A DNA stretch of 64,000 nucleotides from Claveliimonas bilis (GTDB taxonomy: Bacteria; Bacillota; Clostridia; Lachnospirales; Lachnospiraceae). Positions 35,636-44,200 of this stretch are shown here, in pieces. The notes under the pieces are model-generated. The model saw nothing but the letters and a program-made list of their open reading frames with translations, searched no databases and was not told the DNA's origin. Where the stretch lies: positions 2,480,001 through 2,544,000 of the forward strand of contig NZ_AP027742.1 in the NCBI RefSeq assembly GCF_030296775.1. The letters run 5' to 3'. Each line of letters opens with the position of its first letter. Position 1 is the stretch's first letter. The translations under genes and the position numbers were made by a program.

Positions 35636-36874
35636 TCACATGATCTGAACCAGATCCATCTTTGCAATCTCTTTTTCGATCCTGGATCGGTCTGTGATGT
35701 GGTTATAAACTTCCATCGTGACACTGATGTTCGCATGTCCCATCACATACTGAACGACCTTCATATCCAGATCTGTCTCTGCCATTCTAGTACAGGCTGT
35801 ATGTCTGAGAATGTGGGCGGAAATATGAGGCAGCTCTTCCGGCTTTCTCCTCTCCCGCTTTGCCCGCTCATTTTCTTCCTCGTTATACGCCTTCACAATA
35901 TCCTGGAGAATAAAGTTCACAGTAGTCGGCATCATAGGACGTCCGCTCCTGCTCATGAATACGAAATTCGAAAGCCCTTCAATCTTCACATCCCTGGGAA
36001 TCCCCATCTGAAAATTCAGCCGTCTCTGGGTCTCAAAGGCTTTTGCCACCATTTTACTCATTGGAATCTCCCGGATCCCGGCTTCTGTCTTCGGCATGGT
36101 CACATGAAAATCACACCCGTCACCATAGTTCTTGTAGATCAGCTGATGATTCACGTATACAGTCCGGGTCTTCAGATCTACGTCATTCCAGGTGAGCCCA
36201 ATCAGTTCTCCACAGCGGAGTCCCGTTCCAATCATCACCTGCAGAAGTGACAGATAGATATGGAATACCTCGCTGTTCTTTACATAATTCAGCAGATTTT
36301 TCTGCTGTTCAAAGGACAGGGCGGTGCGTTTCTTTTCCGGTTCCCCATAGTCTCCCAGCGTTCTCTTGGCCGGATTCTTCCGGATGATATCATCATCTAC
36401 AGCCACCTCAAAGCTCGGTAAGATCATATTATGGAGAAACTTGATGGTACTGTGGGAATATTTCTGTTTGCTCAGCCGGGAATAAAACAGGCGTACATGA
36501 GATGGTCTTACCTGTACCACTTTCATCTGTCCGAGTTCATTCCTCACAAGACTGTTCCACATCCTTCTATAATTGGCCTGTGTACTCTCCGCCAGCTTTC
36601 TGGTATCCATGTGGATCTCAAACAGGTCATTGAGAGTCATGTTCTTGCATTGGGTATCAGTCATAATCCCTTCGCTCTGGTCTTTCTCAATCTCTTTTTC
36701 TTTTTTCCTGAGTTCAGCCAGATCCGGAGAATAAACGGCCAGGCGTCTGCCGGTCCGTTCATCTTTGTACCGGTACATATAGAGTCCATCCTTGCGCTGG
36801 GATTCCCCGGTCCTCAGATTTCTTCCTCTATTGTCTTTTCTTGCCACAAAACCATTCCTTTCTCTAATTTCCAC
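35636..36874 (-). CDS. int: Tyrosine recombinase (Tn916-type integrase)
   Basis: Catalyses integration and excision of the element. An N-terminal arm-binding domain (about 1-70, YMYRYKDERTGRR) is followed by a SAM-like core-binding domain (75-180) and the catalytic domain. Catalytic residues are the Arg in TGLRCGELIGL, the His and Arg in HILRHTACTR, the His in MGHANI and the Tyr in MEVYNHI. Its 412 residues are typical of Tn916-like integrases. The longest frame starts with GTG at 36874, which almost touches GGGAGG; another GTG at 36847 follows AAAGG at better spacing, so the start is uncertain. The gene points towards attL. A TATACT box lies upstream. Confidence 0.95.
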   Translation of the reverse strand: MEIRERNGFVARKDNRGRNLRTGESQRKDGLYMYRYKDERTGRRLAVYSPDLAELRKKEKEIEKDQSEGIMTDTQCKNMTLNDLFEIHMDTRKLAESTQANYRRMWNSLVRNELGQMKVVQVRPSHVRLFYSRLSKQKYSHSTIKFLHNMILPSFEVAVDDDIIRKNPAKRTLGDYGEPEKKRTALSFEQQKNLLNYVKNSEVFHIYLSLLQVMIGTGLRCGELIGLTWNDVDLKTRTVYVNHQLIYKNYGDGCDFHVTMPKTEAGIREIPMSKMVAKAFETQRRLNFQMGIPRDVKIEGLSNFVFMSRSGRPMMPTTVNFILQDIVKAYNEEENERAKRERRKPEELPHISAHILRHTACTRMAETDLDMKVVQYVMGHANISVTMEVYNHITDRSRIEKEIAKMDLVQIM

Positions 36875-36955
36875 ACCTCCCTGTTGTGGGGAATGGTCTT
36901 GTCCTGTCTATGAAAAGTATAGCACAAAACCACCCCCACGCACATCCGTGTTCCT

Positions 36956-37150
36956 CTATTCCGCTATTGCTTCCAAGTATTTCTCCACCTTCTGTACGGA
37001 GTACAATACCCGGCGGCCGATGGTGATCCGGGCTCCCGCATCTTCCGCAATCTTCCTTGCAGTCATCTGTCCGCAAGAAAGCATAGCAGCCAGACCTTCA
37101 ATATCCACTGCCAGACGGCAGCTGCTCTCTCTTTCTTTTGTCTGTCTCAT
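36956..37150 (-). CDS. xis: Excisionase, Xis family
   Basis: A 64-residue basic protein with LAVDIEGLAAMLSCGQMTARKIAEDAGARITIGRRVLYSVQKVEKYLEAIAE-type layout, a winged HTH like the Tn916 Xis and other excisionases (here GRRVLY matches the conserved wing). It would bend DNA at the ends and tip the integrase towards excision. The ATG follows the stop codon of the helicase loader directly, so it is made from the replication operon while int has its own start 80 bases on. Confidence 0.85.
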   Translation of the reverse strand: MRQTKERESSCRLAVDIEGLAAMLSCGQMTARKIAEDAGARITIGRRVLYSVQKVEKYLEAIAE

Positions 37151-38005
37151 TTACCTCATCTCCTCCTTTACTCTTTTCTGCATCCGTCCCAGCTTTTCCT
37201 GAACTGTACGCTTCCGGAAACTCTCCCCTTTAAACTGAACCGGCACGCACATCTCCAGCAGCCGGTCATAAATTCTGGCATGCGCTGTATCCTGCGGATT
37301 CTTTAACTCCTGCAGTGTCAGATTGGTCGTTGCGATCAGGGGTTTCCCACTCCGATATCTGCCGTCAATCACCGCATAGATCTGTTCCAGTCCGTACTCT
37401 GTTCCCCGCTCCATTCCAAAATCATCCAGAATCAGCAGCGGAACTCTGCACAGATTATTTATGTATGTGTTCTTCGCTGAAAAATTAGCAGACAGATCAT
37501 TCAGCACTTCCGCAAAATTGTTCATACGCACTTCTATCTCCTGTTCCAACAATGCATTGGCAATACAGCCCGCCAGAAAACTTTTTCCGGTTCCCACTGC
37601 TCCCCAGAAGAGGCAGCCTGTATTCTCCGCCTTCATTGTTTCCCAGTCTTTCACATACAGCTTTGCAAGCACGGTATTTTCGGAAAGCCCTTTATCATTC
37701 TCAAATGTCCATTCCTGCATGGATTTATTCGAAAAACAATGTTCCTTCAATTCTCTGACTACAGCTTCATGACGCTGTTGTTCCCGGTACTGTTCCTCTT
37801 CTTTTCTCTTTTGCCTCCGGCACTCACATTCACGCGGATGTTTTTTTATTCCCAAAACTCCGACTTTCTCCTGATCGAAATAAGCCTCCTTCGGTTCATG
37901 GCATTGTCCACAATACAGGAGCCCGTCTTCTCCGATGTAATCCTCCCTGGTTCTTTCTCCCGGCTGCATCATGTTCTTTACTGTTTCTTCTACCACCTTG
38001 TTCAT
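37151..38005 (-). CDS. DnaC/IstB-like replicative helicase loader
   Basis: An AAA+ ATPase of 284 residues. Walker A is GAVGTGKSFLAG near 138, Walker B is LLILDDFGME near 202, and sensor 1 is IATTN. The N-terminal 65 residues carry four cysteines (CGQC and CEC), a zinc-binding region often seen in phage and ICE loaders. It would load the host helicase at the element origin. It overlaps the initiator gene by 4 bases, so the two are translationally coupled. Confidence 0.88.
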   Translation of the reverse strand: MNKVVEETVKNMMQPGERTREDYIGEDGLLYCGQCHEPKEAYFDQEKVGVLGIKKHPRECECRRQKRKEEEQYREQQRHEAVVRELKEHCFSNKSMQEWTFENDKGLSENTVLAKLYVKDWETMKAENTGCLFWGAVGTGKSFLAGCIANALLEQEIEVRMNNFAEVLNDLSANFSAKNTYINNLCRVPLLILDDFGMERGTEYGLEQIYAVIDGRYRSGKPLIATTNLTLQELKNPQDTAHARIYDRLLEMCVPVQFKGESFRKRTVQEKLGRMQKRVKEEMR

Positions 38006-38748
38006 AGACTTTCCTCCTCACTGCAGGTATAATCCGGAATGTTTTTTACCGGGGCTGACCGTTCTGCCCATCTTCTCAAGGTAACAGCATGATCAGCATA
38101 TTGCTTTCCACTGGAACGCATATAACTGGACAGCTCCTCGATCAGCCTGTCTATTTCCCGGATCTCCTGTTTCAATTCTCCATATTCTGTTTCGGAGAGA
38201 AACACGTTGTGATATTCGCCATAGGCAGAGCGCGCTTCTCTCTCTTTATTTGTTTGACTATATATCAAGTAACTATTATTTAAGTAATTAGGGGATACTT
38301 TTCTATCCATCACAGGGACAGGTTTCTTTCCCTCATAAGTATCATTTTCTTTCCCTTTGAGGGACACTTTTCTTTCCTTCACAGGGAAACTTTTCTTTCC
38401 CTCTGCCGGGATTCTGACATACAGCAGATTCGGTTTTGAAAATCCCTGCTTTTTTCTTACCAGAAGTCCGGCTTCTTCCAGTTCATTCAATGCCTTTTTT
38501 ACAGTCATGTGACTCTTTCTAAGATCGTCAGCCAGATAAACAATGGGATAAACCACAAAAATGTGTTCCTCCTCATCCTTCCACCCTGTTTTCCTGGAAA
38601 GACTGGCCCGATCCAGCAACAGAGCATACAGGACCTTGGCTGTCTGAGTCAGATCCATCCCCAGCAGAAACCGTGGGTAAGGAAGATACACCGGAATCTG
38701 GGTCTGATCCGTCATGTATACCATCTGATCTTTATTCTTCACATCCAT
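38002..38748 (-). CDS. RepA_N-type replication initiator
   Basis: It starts with a winged-helix initiator domain: IPVYLPYPRFLLGMDLTQTAKVLYALLLDRASLSRKTGW and SHMTVKKALNELEEAGLLVRKKQG, characteristic of RepA_N initiators of low-GC Gram-positive plasmids and mobile elements. The middle is low-complexity Lys, Gly and Pro because the gene contains the iteron array (38286-38400). The C-terminal part is helical. An in-frame frame is open up to 38814; I chose the ATG at 38748, although AAAAGG stands very close to it, so the start is uncertain. It gives the element a theta-type origin of its own. Confidence 0.85.
   Translation of the reverse strand: MDVKNKDQMVYMTDQTQIPVYLPYPRFLLGMDLTQTAKVLYALLLDRASLSRKTGWKDEEEHIFVVYPIVYLADDLRKSHMTVKKALNELEEAGLLVRKKQGFSKPNLLYVRIPAEGKKSFPVKERKVSLKGKENDTYEGKKPVPVMDRKVSPNYLNNSYLIYSQTNKEREARSAYGEYHNVFLSETEYGELKQEIREIDRLIEELSSYMRSSGKQYADHAVTLRRWAERSAPVKNIPDYTCSEEESL
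38286..38400 (-). repeat. Five 23-bp iterons inside the initiator gene (candidate replication origin)
   Basis: On the minus strand GGAAAGAAAAGT-TCCC units start at 38400, 38377, 38354, 38331 and 38308, an exact 23-base period. The third and fifth units are the most diverged. Because 23 is not a multiple of three, the repeats are read in shifting frames and the encoded residues are not repeated; the DNA is what is kept. RepA_N replicons are known to hold their origin within the rep gene, which fits. Confidence 0.85.
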
Positions 38749-38947
38749 CCTTTTGTTTCTGTCTGATCTTCCGCCGACGGCCTCGCTTGGATTCATAACA
38801 GGGGCAACAGACAATCACAGTCCGGAAACTCTGCTTGCAGTCTCCAACACATTTCCGGCAGATGTCATTGTGGGCGATGCGCCCTCTTTCATTGAGAAAA
38901 AAGGCCAGTTCCTGTTTTCTTTTCTTGCTCATTCTCGGCACAGACAT
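38732..38947 (-). CDS. Small basic Cys-containing protein of mobile elements
   Basis: A basic protein of up to 71 residues reading MSKKRKQELAFFLNERGRI near its start and DICRKCVGDCKQSFR, with two further Cys in VVCCPCY. Five or six cysteines suggest metal binding. Very similar short genes lie beside replication genes in many Lachnospiraceae integrative elements; I know no function for them. GGAGG lies close to the ATG at 38947 and at better spacing from a GTG at 38941. The 3' end overlaps the initiator gene by 17 bases. Confidence 0.7.
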   Translation of the reverse strand: MSVPRMSKKRKQELAFFLNERGRIAHNDICRKCVGDCKQSFRTVIVCCPCYESKRGRRRKIRQKQKDGCEE

Positions 38948-39407
38948 TCCTCCTTTCTGCTATCCTGCCAGTGCCCGGTACAGGACAGCGAAATATGGTC
39001 ACGTTTCGGTATCATTTTTTGCATTTTTTGCCCTTTACACCAGGCTTTTTTGACCTCAAATATATTTGCCTGGGGTTTATCCTGTCTGACGGCAGAAAAC
39101 GCTGTTTGGTCGTGCTTCGGTATCGTTTTGGAACAATTCATCTGGACTACTTTACCTGCGACGATAATCCCGTTCAAAATCCCCTGCCATCTTCAGCACT
39201 TCTTCCCTGAGTGCGAACAATTCCGCAATGCAGTGACGGATTTCATCCTCCATAGCCAGCGAACGTTCCCCGCCCGAAAACGGGATGTTCGCAATCCGCT
39301 TTGCTCCTTGCTCATAACCTCATAGCTGTTAACACAGCTTTTCCGTGTTCGCTAATGCGTCCACGGAAACAAGGAAGTCTGCTTTACTCAATTCAAAAGT
39401 GTTTAAA
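38948..39407. other. Gap where a relaxase would be expected
   Basis: Downstream of mobC on the minus strand a MobA-type relaxase usually follows, but no long frame exists here. I see a 33-codon frame (39152-39253) with no ribosome site, preceded by an open but start-less stretch, and a GCGAAC/GTTCGC hairpin near 39261-39294. The region may be the scar of a deletion. Confidence 0.5.
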
Positions 39408-39689
39408 TTACGAGACTTCCTTTATGAGGTTAAAGTACCGTGCGATCTGATTCAAGTTCACACCGATCTTTCCATATGCCCCTACCAGACTTCGCAGTTC
39501 TTCCATATCGGCGACCACTTCTACTCGATGCACGATCTCCTTTTCCACCAAAAGTTTCCGCAGGCATTCGGATCTGGACACCCCCAGGATCTCCGCCTTC
39601 CTGTCCAGAAGTTCCAGCTCAATATCGGAAAGCCGGACTCCGACAAAACACGGATGGTTCAGTTCCTGTTCCATTCTCCTTTTTCTCAT
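39408..39689 (-). CDS. mobC: MobC-type relaxosome protein
   Basis: A 93-residue protein with FVGVRLSDIELELLDRKAEILGVSRSECLRKLL, the ribbon-helix-helix of MobC, and the family ending YGKIGVNLNQIARYFNLI, which is the diagnostic MobC block (GxNLNQIAR). It helps a relaxase open DNA at oriT. GGAGATGAAGTC precedes the ATG. The candidate oriT lies directly upstream, as expected, but the relaxase gene is absent from the window. Confidence 0.9.
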   Translation of the reverse strand: MRKRRMEQELNHPCFVGVRLSDIELELLDRKAEILGVSRSECLRKLLVEKEIVHRVEVVADMEELRSLVGAYGKIGVNLNQIARYFNLIKEVS

Positions 39690-39737
39690 GACTTCATCTC
39701 CTTTCTTTCAGTTACTTCAGTAACACCACAAAGGGGA

Positions 39738-39990
39738 GAGCCGGCAGTCCTGCCGGAATCTACCTTTTGTGCTGCGTCCCACTTTCCAGTGGACGCCAAT
39801 ATCTGCCAGATTGGCAGATCATCGAGGGTATGGGGAATCGAAATCCCAGGCAAGAGCCCTACACAGGAAAACACGATAGTGTATTACGGGGTGGATCTTG
39901 CTCTGGAAAAATCCCCATCAAGAGCTCAACCTGTAAGTTAGAGGATTGCCAGGAATGGCATAACCGCTTAACACGGGTGGATCTTGCTCT
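39738..39990. other. Candidate origin of transfer (oriT)
   Basis: Upstream of mobC lies a gene-free stretch with four inverted repeats: CCGGCAG/CTGCCGG at 39741-39756, ATCTGCCA/TGGCAGAT at 39801-39819, ACAC/GTGT at 39871-39882, and TGCCA/TGGCA near 39946-39959. It also has a 15-base direct repeat GGTGGATCTTGCTCT at 39890 and 39976. This density of inverted repeats beside a MobC gene is typical of oriT regions. I cannot place a nick site. Confidence 0.5.
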
Positions 39991-40001
39991 ATAATATTTT
40001 C

Positions 40002-40200
40002 CCCCTCACTTAACGTAACCGGGAGCGGCTATTATACAGGGTCAAAAAGAAATAAATTTTATTCTTATCAACCAGATCCACTCTTATCTTTTTTATTCTT
40101 TAAAAATCCCCTCACTTAACCCAATCGTCAGAGGCAGAAATACAAGGAGATTCGAAAAATCTTTTAATTTTCTGCTTCAAAAAAGATTTCCCCTCACTTA
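40002..40200 (+). repeat. Three spaced copies of CCCCTCACTTA
   Basis: Copies lie at 40002, 40108 and 40190; the first two extend to CCCCTCACTTAAC. Spacing is 106 and 82 bases, so they are not helically phased iterons. The stretch has no gene. They could be binding sites for MobC, a regulator or transfer control. Confidence 0.6.
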
Positions 40201-40258
40201 TAGAAAGGAAATTCGTGAATTATACAGTGTGTGGAGACAAAGTTTTAATAAAGTGCAT

Positions 40259-40290
40259 AAAAAAACATCCCGTCTTTTTTGACCGGATGC
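40259..40290 (-). terminator. Terminator after the 117-aa gene
   Basis: GCATCCGGTC and GACGGGATG pair around an A-rich loop, with seven U residues following on the minus strand. Confidence 0.75.
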
Positions 40291-40346
40291 CAGATTTTAA
40301 TTCATAGATTTCTGTTATAAAAAATAGCCACCAGATTTTCCAGCAG

Positions 40347-40700
40347 CTATTCGCATGTTAAATCATCACCATATTCATTTTTTATTCTTTCGCACAATCG
40401 ATCCCAGCTTTCTTCTTCCTCCTCTGGAGTTCTTTCCGGCAATACCACATCCTTTATATCTTCATCGATAGCTTTTACGTATTTATCCATTAAATCCGGA
40501 TACTCATCCAACAACCTTTCGAACAGTTTATAAAGTCCCCATTCCGTACACTTAGCCAGACATGAAGAAAAAAGTTCCATTGTCATTGGCTTTTGCTTAT
40601 CGATTGCCGCCAGCTCATCTTCGGAAAACTTGAATGTTGTAATAAGAAATTCCTCAAAATTATGTTTTTCTTTGTTGAATAGCTCATCATATTTTTTCAT
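40347..40700 (-). CDS. Hypothetical acidic protein, 117 aa
   Basis: I do not recognise this gene. It is acidic and mostly helical in appearance, with the opening MKKYDELFNKEKHNFEEFLITTF and a run of five Glu near residue 95. GGAGGGAGAGCT precedes the ATG and a terminator follows, so it is probably expressed. It is divergent from the XRE regulator gene 107 bases away, which may control it. It lies between the mobilization region and the defence operon. Confidence 0.7.
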   Translation of the reverse strand: MKKYDELFNKEKHNFEEFLITTFKFSEDELAAIDKQKPMTMELFSSCLAKCTEWGLYKLFERLLDEYPDLMDKYVKAIDEDIKDVVLPERTPEEEEESWDRLCERIKNEYGDDLTCE

Positions 40701-40807
40701 CCCAGCTCTCCCTCCATATACCTTTATTATAGATACATTTTTCAGTATAGTAAACCATTATTTTTGCCATGATAATGATTATATTACAAACTGGGAAGTG
40801 AGCAGAA

Positions 40808-41008
40808 ATGATAAACTATTCTCCATTATGGGAAACCATGCGCCAACGGGATGTCTCCACCTATACACTGATTCATAAGTATGGTATCAATCCCCGGACG
40901 ATCAATAATTTAAAACATAATAAGTCCATTACTATGTTTACACTGGAAAGGCTTTGTGAGATTTTGAATTGCGAACCGAATGATATAATAAGATTTGAAA
41001 AGAAATAA
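40808..41008 (+). CDS. XRE/Cro-type HTH regulator, 66 aa
   Basis: A small DNA-binding protein: SPLWETMRQRDVSTYTLIHKYGINPRTINNLKHNKSI followed by MFTLERLCEILNCEPNDII, the five-helix Cro/C1 fold in its short form. It would bind its own region or the divergent gene at 40700. The ribosome site is weak (GTGAGCAGAA). A clear terminator follows. It could be the switch for the neighbouring operons, but no operator is certain. Confidence 0.88.
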   Translation: MINYSPLWETMRQRDVSTYTLIHKYGINPRTINNLKHNKSITMFTLERLCEILNCEPNDIIRFEKK

Positions 41009-41040
41009 AGCTACTGGAAAATTACGCTCCAATAGCTTTT
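41009..41040 (+). terminator. Terminator of the XRE gene
   Basis: AGCTACTGGA and TCCAATAGCT pair with one mismatch, followed by four T residues. About 150 bases on, another hairpin (TAGCAGC/GCTGCTA, 41195-41230) faces the end of the RecD-like gene on the other strand. Confidence 0.75.
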
Positions 41041-41236
41041 CATAATATAATCCAGACTCTTCTTTTTCTATTTCTTAATTTATATTTTTGCCGTACTGGA
41101 TATCTGCATAAAAACTATGTCCTAACTGGATACCAGACATCCTGTTCCATACTGATGGATATGAGACCATGTTTTACAAGAAAGACAGACATGAAAATAG
41201 CAGCTCCCGGTTCATCGCCGGAGGCTGCTAATTAAT

Positions 41237-44200
41237 TTACTTATGATTTTGTATTATCTCCATTGCCACCGTAGACAAATCTTTTCCTTCATATGTTTTC
41301 AATAGTTTCCCCGGGAAATTTTTCTCATACCATTTTTCTTTCTTCTCCCAATGCGCCCGATACCCTGGAAGATCTAAGCGTCCAATATGCTCCCAATAAT
41401 ATGTTTCTCCCTTAAATTTAACTGTAAAATCAGGCAGATACATTGTGCCGTCCTTAGCGTAAAGCGGTTCTTCATATACAAAAGGAACCTCTTCCGACAC
41501 CAGCATATTTGCAATGATTACCTCGGATTTTGATCGTACAAAATACTGCGACAAAGTATCCAACTTCTTTTCTTCCTTATACCAGTCGCCGCTGTACAAT
41601 AATTCATCAGGTAATGGTTTGAATTCAAACACTGAAGAATTGATCTTCCTCACAGCAGACTTTTCAACATGGCTCATTGTAGTCAATGTGCTGATATCTT
41701 GCTGAAGGAATACTGTTACATGACGCTGAGCTCTGGTCAGAGCTGTGTAGAGCAACTCCATCGTCAACAAATGGCTCTCACGTTTAGGAATCACAATATA
41801 AACATAATCAAATTCAGACCCCTGCGATTTATGAACACTGATAGCATATGCAAGTTCAAGGTTATCGGTCACACTCTGATCAGGTATCCAATACCCTTTC
41901 TCATCCTTACCTAAGAACTTACCATAGTTATAGCTATAGTTTAGCCTAGTTTTCCCGGAGAACTTGCATTGAAAATGCTGGATATTGGTCATCCATGAGA
42001 TTTTCTTTGCTTCATAGGCCATTGGAGAAACAGTCGCTATTTCTCCGTTATATACTTCCTGCCTTCCCGGCTTACGCGTACTCCAGTCATAAACATATGC
42101 TTTATCAGAAGAGGGTCTGTTTCGGATTTGGATGACTTTATCATACAATCCAATACCATCAACAGAAAGCCGTCTACTCCAATAACCATTAAAGGTGCTC
42201 TGCATAAAAGTATTGATAGACATGGTGCCATAGAACTCTCCCCTATATGGAGAAATAATCTGGAACCGTTCCGGCGCATCTTTTATTGCTTCAGTCCAAA
42301 GATCGTGAAGTTCTCTTTCAGTCTCAGCTCTTTTGCCGGTCAGCGCCTGCATATCAGTAACAAGCCGATCCTTCAATAATTTTTCAAGATCTTCTTGCTC
42401 CTGCCAGAAATAAACGCCTAAATCCTTGTCTACATCATCATTCCCATGTTCAAGAACTTTTGTAAAGATGGCTTCCTTTTCCAGCTTATGACATATTGCA
42501 GCATCTGTATCATCTCCAGCAGTCTGTTTTTCCTGAATAAAGACATTGGCCAAATCCAGAATGCCCGTACCATTTCCTTCAGCTGTATTTACCAGTTGCC
42601 TGATATTCTCCGTAAGTACACCGACGCTGTCAACATATTCATCACTATTCTTTAACCACTCAATAACATCTGCAAAAACCTTCCCCCTTCCAATAGGCGG
42701 AAGCTGATTCGGATCTCCGACTAAGATAAGTCTCTGTACGCTGTTCCAGTTTATTGCCCTTACAAGAGTTGCGAACAAATTCAAATCTATCATAGAGCAT
42801 TCATCAAGGATAAGCGTATTAACGTCCTGGCTTTTTTTCCCTCCAGATCTCTTCATCGTCATATTCTTATTCATCCATCCATTCTTAGCTAGGAACGAAT
42901 GGATTGTTGATGATGGCTTGCCGGTCTGAACCTTAATTCTCTCAGCAGCTTTACCTGTCGGTGCCATAAGTAGAAAGCTTGTTCCGGCACCATGCACTCT
43001 TTCAATGTTATCAAGAATTGCTTTGATTACAGTTGTCTTTCCTGTACCTGCCGCACCAGATAAGATGCAGATAGGCTTCCTAAATATTTGCATACACACT
43101 TCGGCCTGTCTGTCCAGAATAAACTCATACTTTTCCGCTGTTTCTTCCTTATCAAGCAACTTGGAGCTTTCGTTCTTCAGGTTTTTCTTAAACCTCTCAG
43201 ATGAGATTGGAATCTTAAGTTCAATATCTGTTCGATCAACCAATGCTCTAAATACATCCTCGACAGTTCTCTCGTCCTCATAAACACTCCGAATATAAAG
43301 ATAGAGATTTTTATCCTCATCATGTCTCATGAAGAGGCCACCGCTCAGAATATTCTTCTCAACATTAAAATTCTTCAGAGAATAGACATATCTCTTCCAT
43401 TCAGGCATTCTATCCAACCTTGCATTGATTGACTTTAATAGTACTTCGGCTTTACCAAAAGAATGAGCCGGAATCCTATTTAATTCATCAACACAAAGAG
43501 CACGCAAACGTTCCGTAGATCCTACATCAATGATTTCTTCCAGACCATACTCAGGTGACGTAATAATTCCATTATCGATTTTATAAAACGGAATTATATC
43601 ATCAGAATCCTCTCCCATATACTGTTCAAAGATGATATAAGGGTTCTCAATAAGCTCGCTAACAGATACAGTAATTGATACATCCTCACGATTCTCTGAA
43701 ATTATTCCTTTTACCTGCCTAGCAGTCAGATCAAATCTGGGAAGTAAATGAAGTAGAAGTTCTTTTTCCTCGTCATCCTTCATCTGAAACTGGCGGCGTA
43801 CTATCTTCAGATCTTTGTCACTATACTCTATCCCAGCAATGGTATTGGAGTCACCGTTCAACAGATCTTCCAACTGCTTATAAAAATTTTTCCTTCCAGC
43901 ATCATTTGTGATATCAAGAAACGGCTTTATCAGTTCAGGCAACTGTAAAGCTTCAAGAACTGATCCCATACCTGGGAACGGCCCTCTGGCTTTCCAAAGT
44001 TCGTTCAGAACAGAACTAAGCCATTCCTTTCTCTTGTTCCAATCTTCGGTGTCATCACCAATTTCAATCAGAACATCTATGATCTCCAACATCTGGTGAA
44101 TGACTTCAATAGCGTCGTCATTCGTTACTTCACGGCTGCCATACTTAAATGGCGTTCTATTGAGCGGTTTAATTGCAAGACGCTCCGATAACTCATCGTC

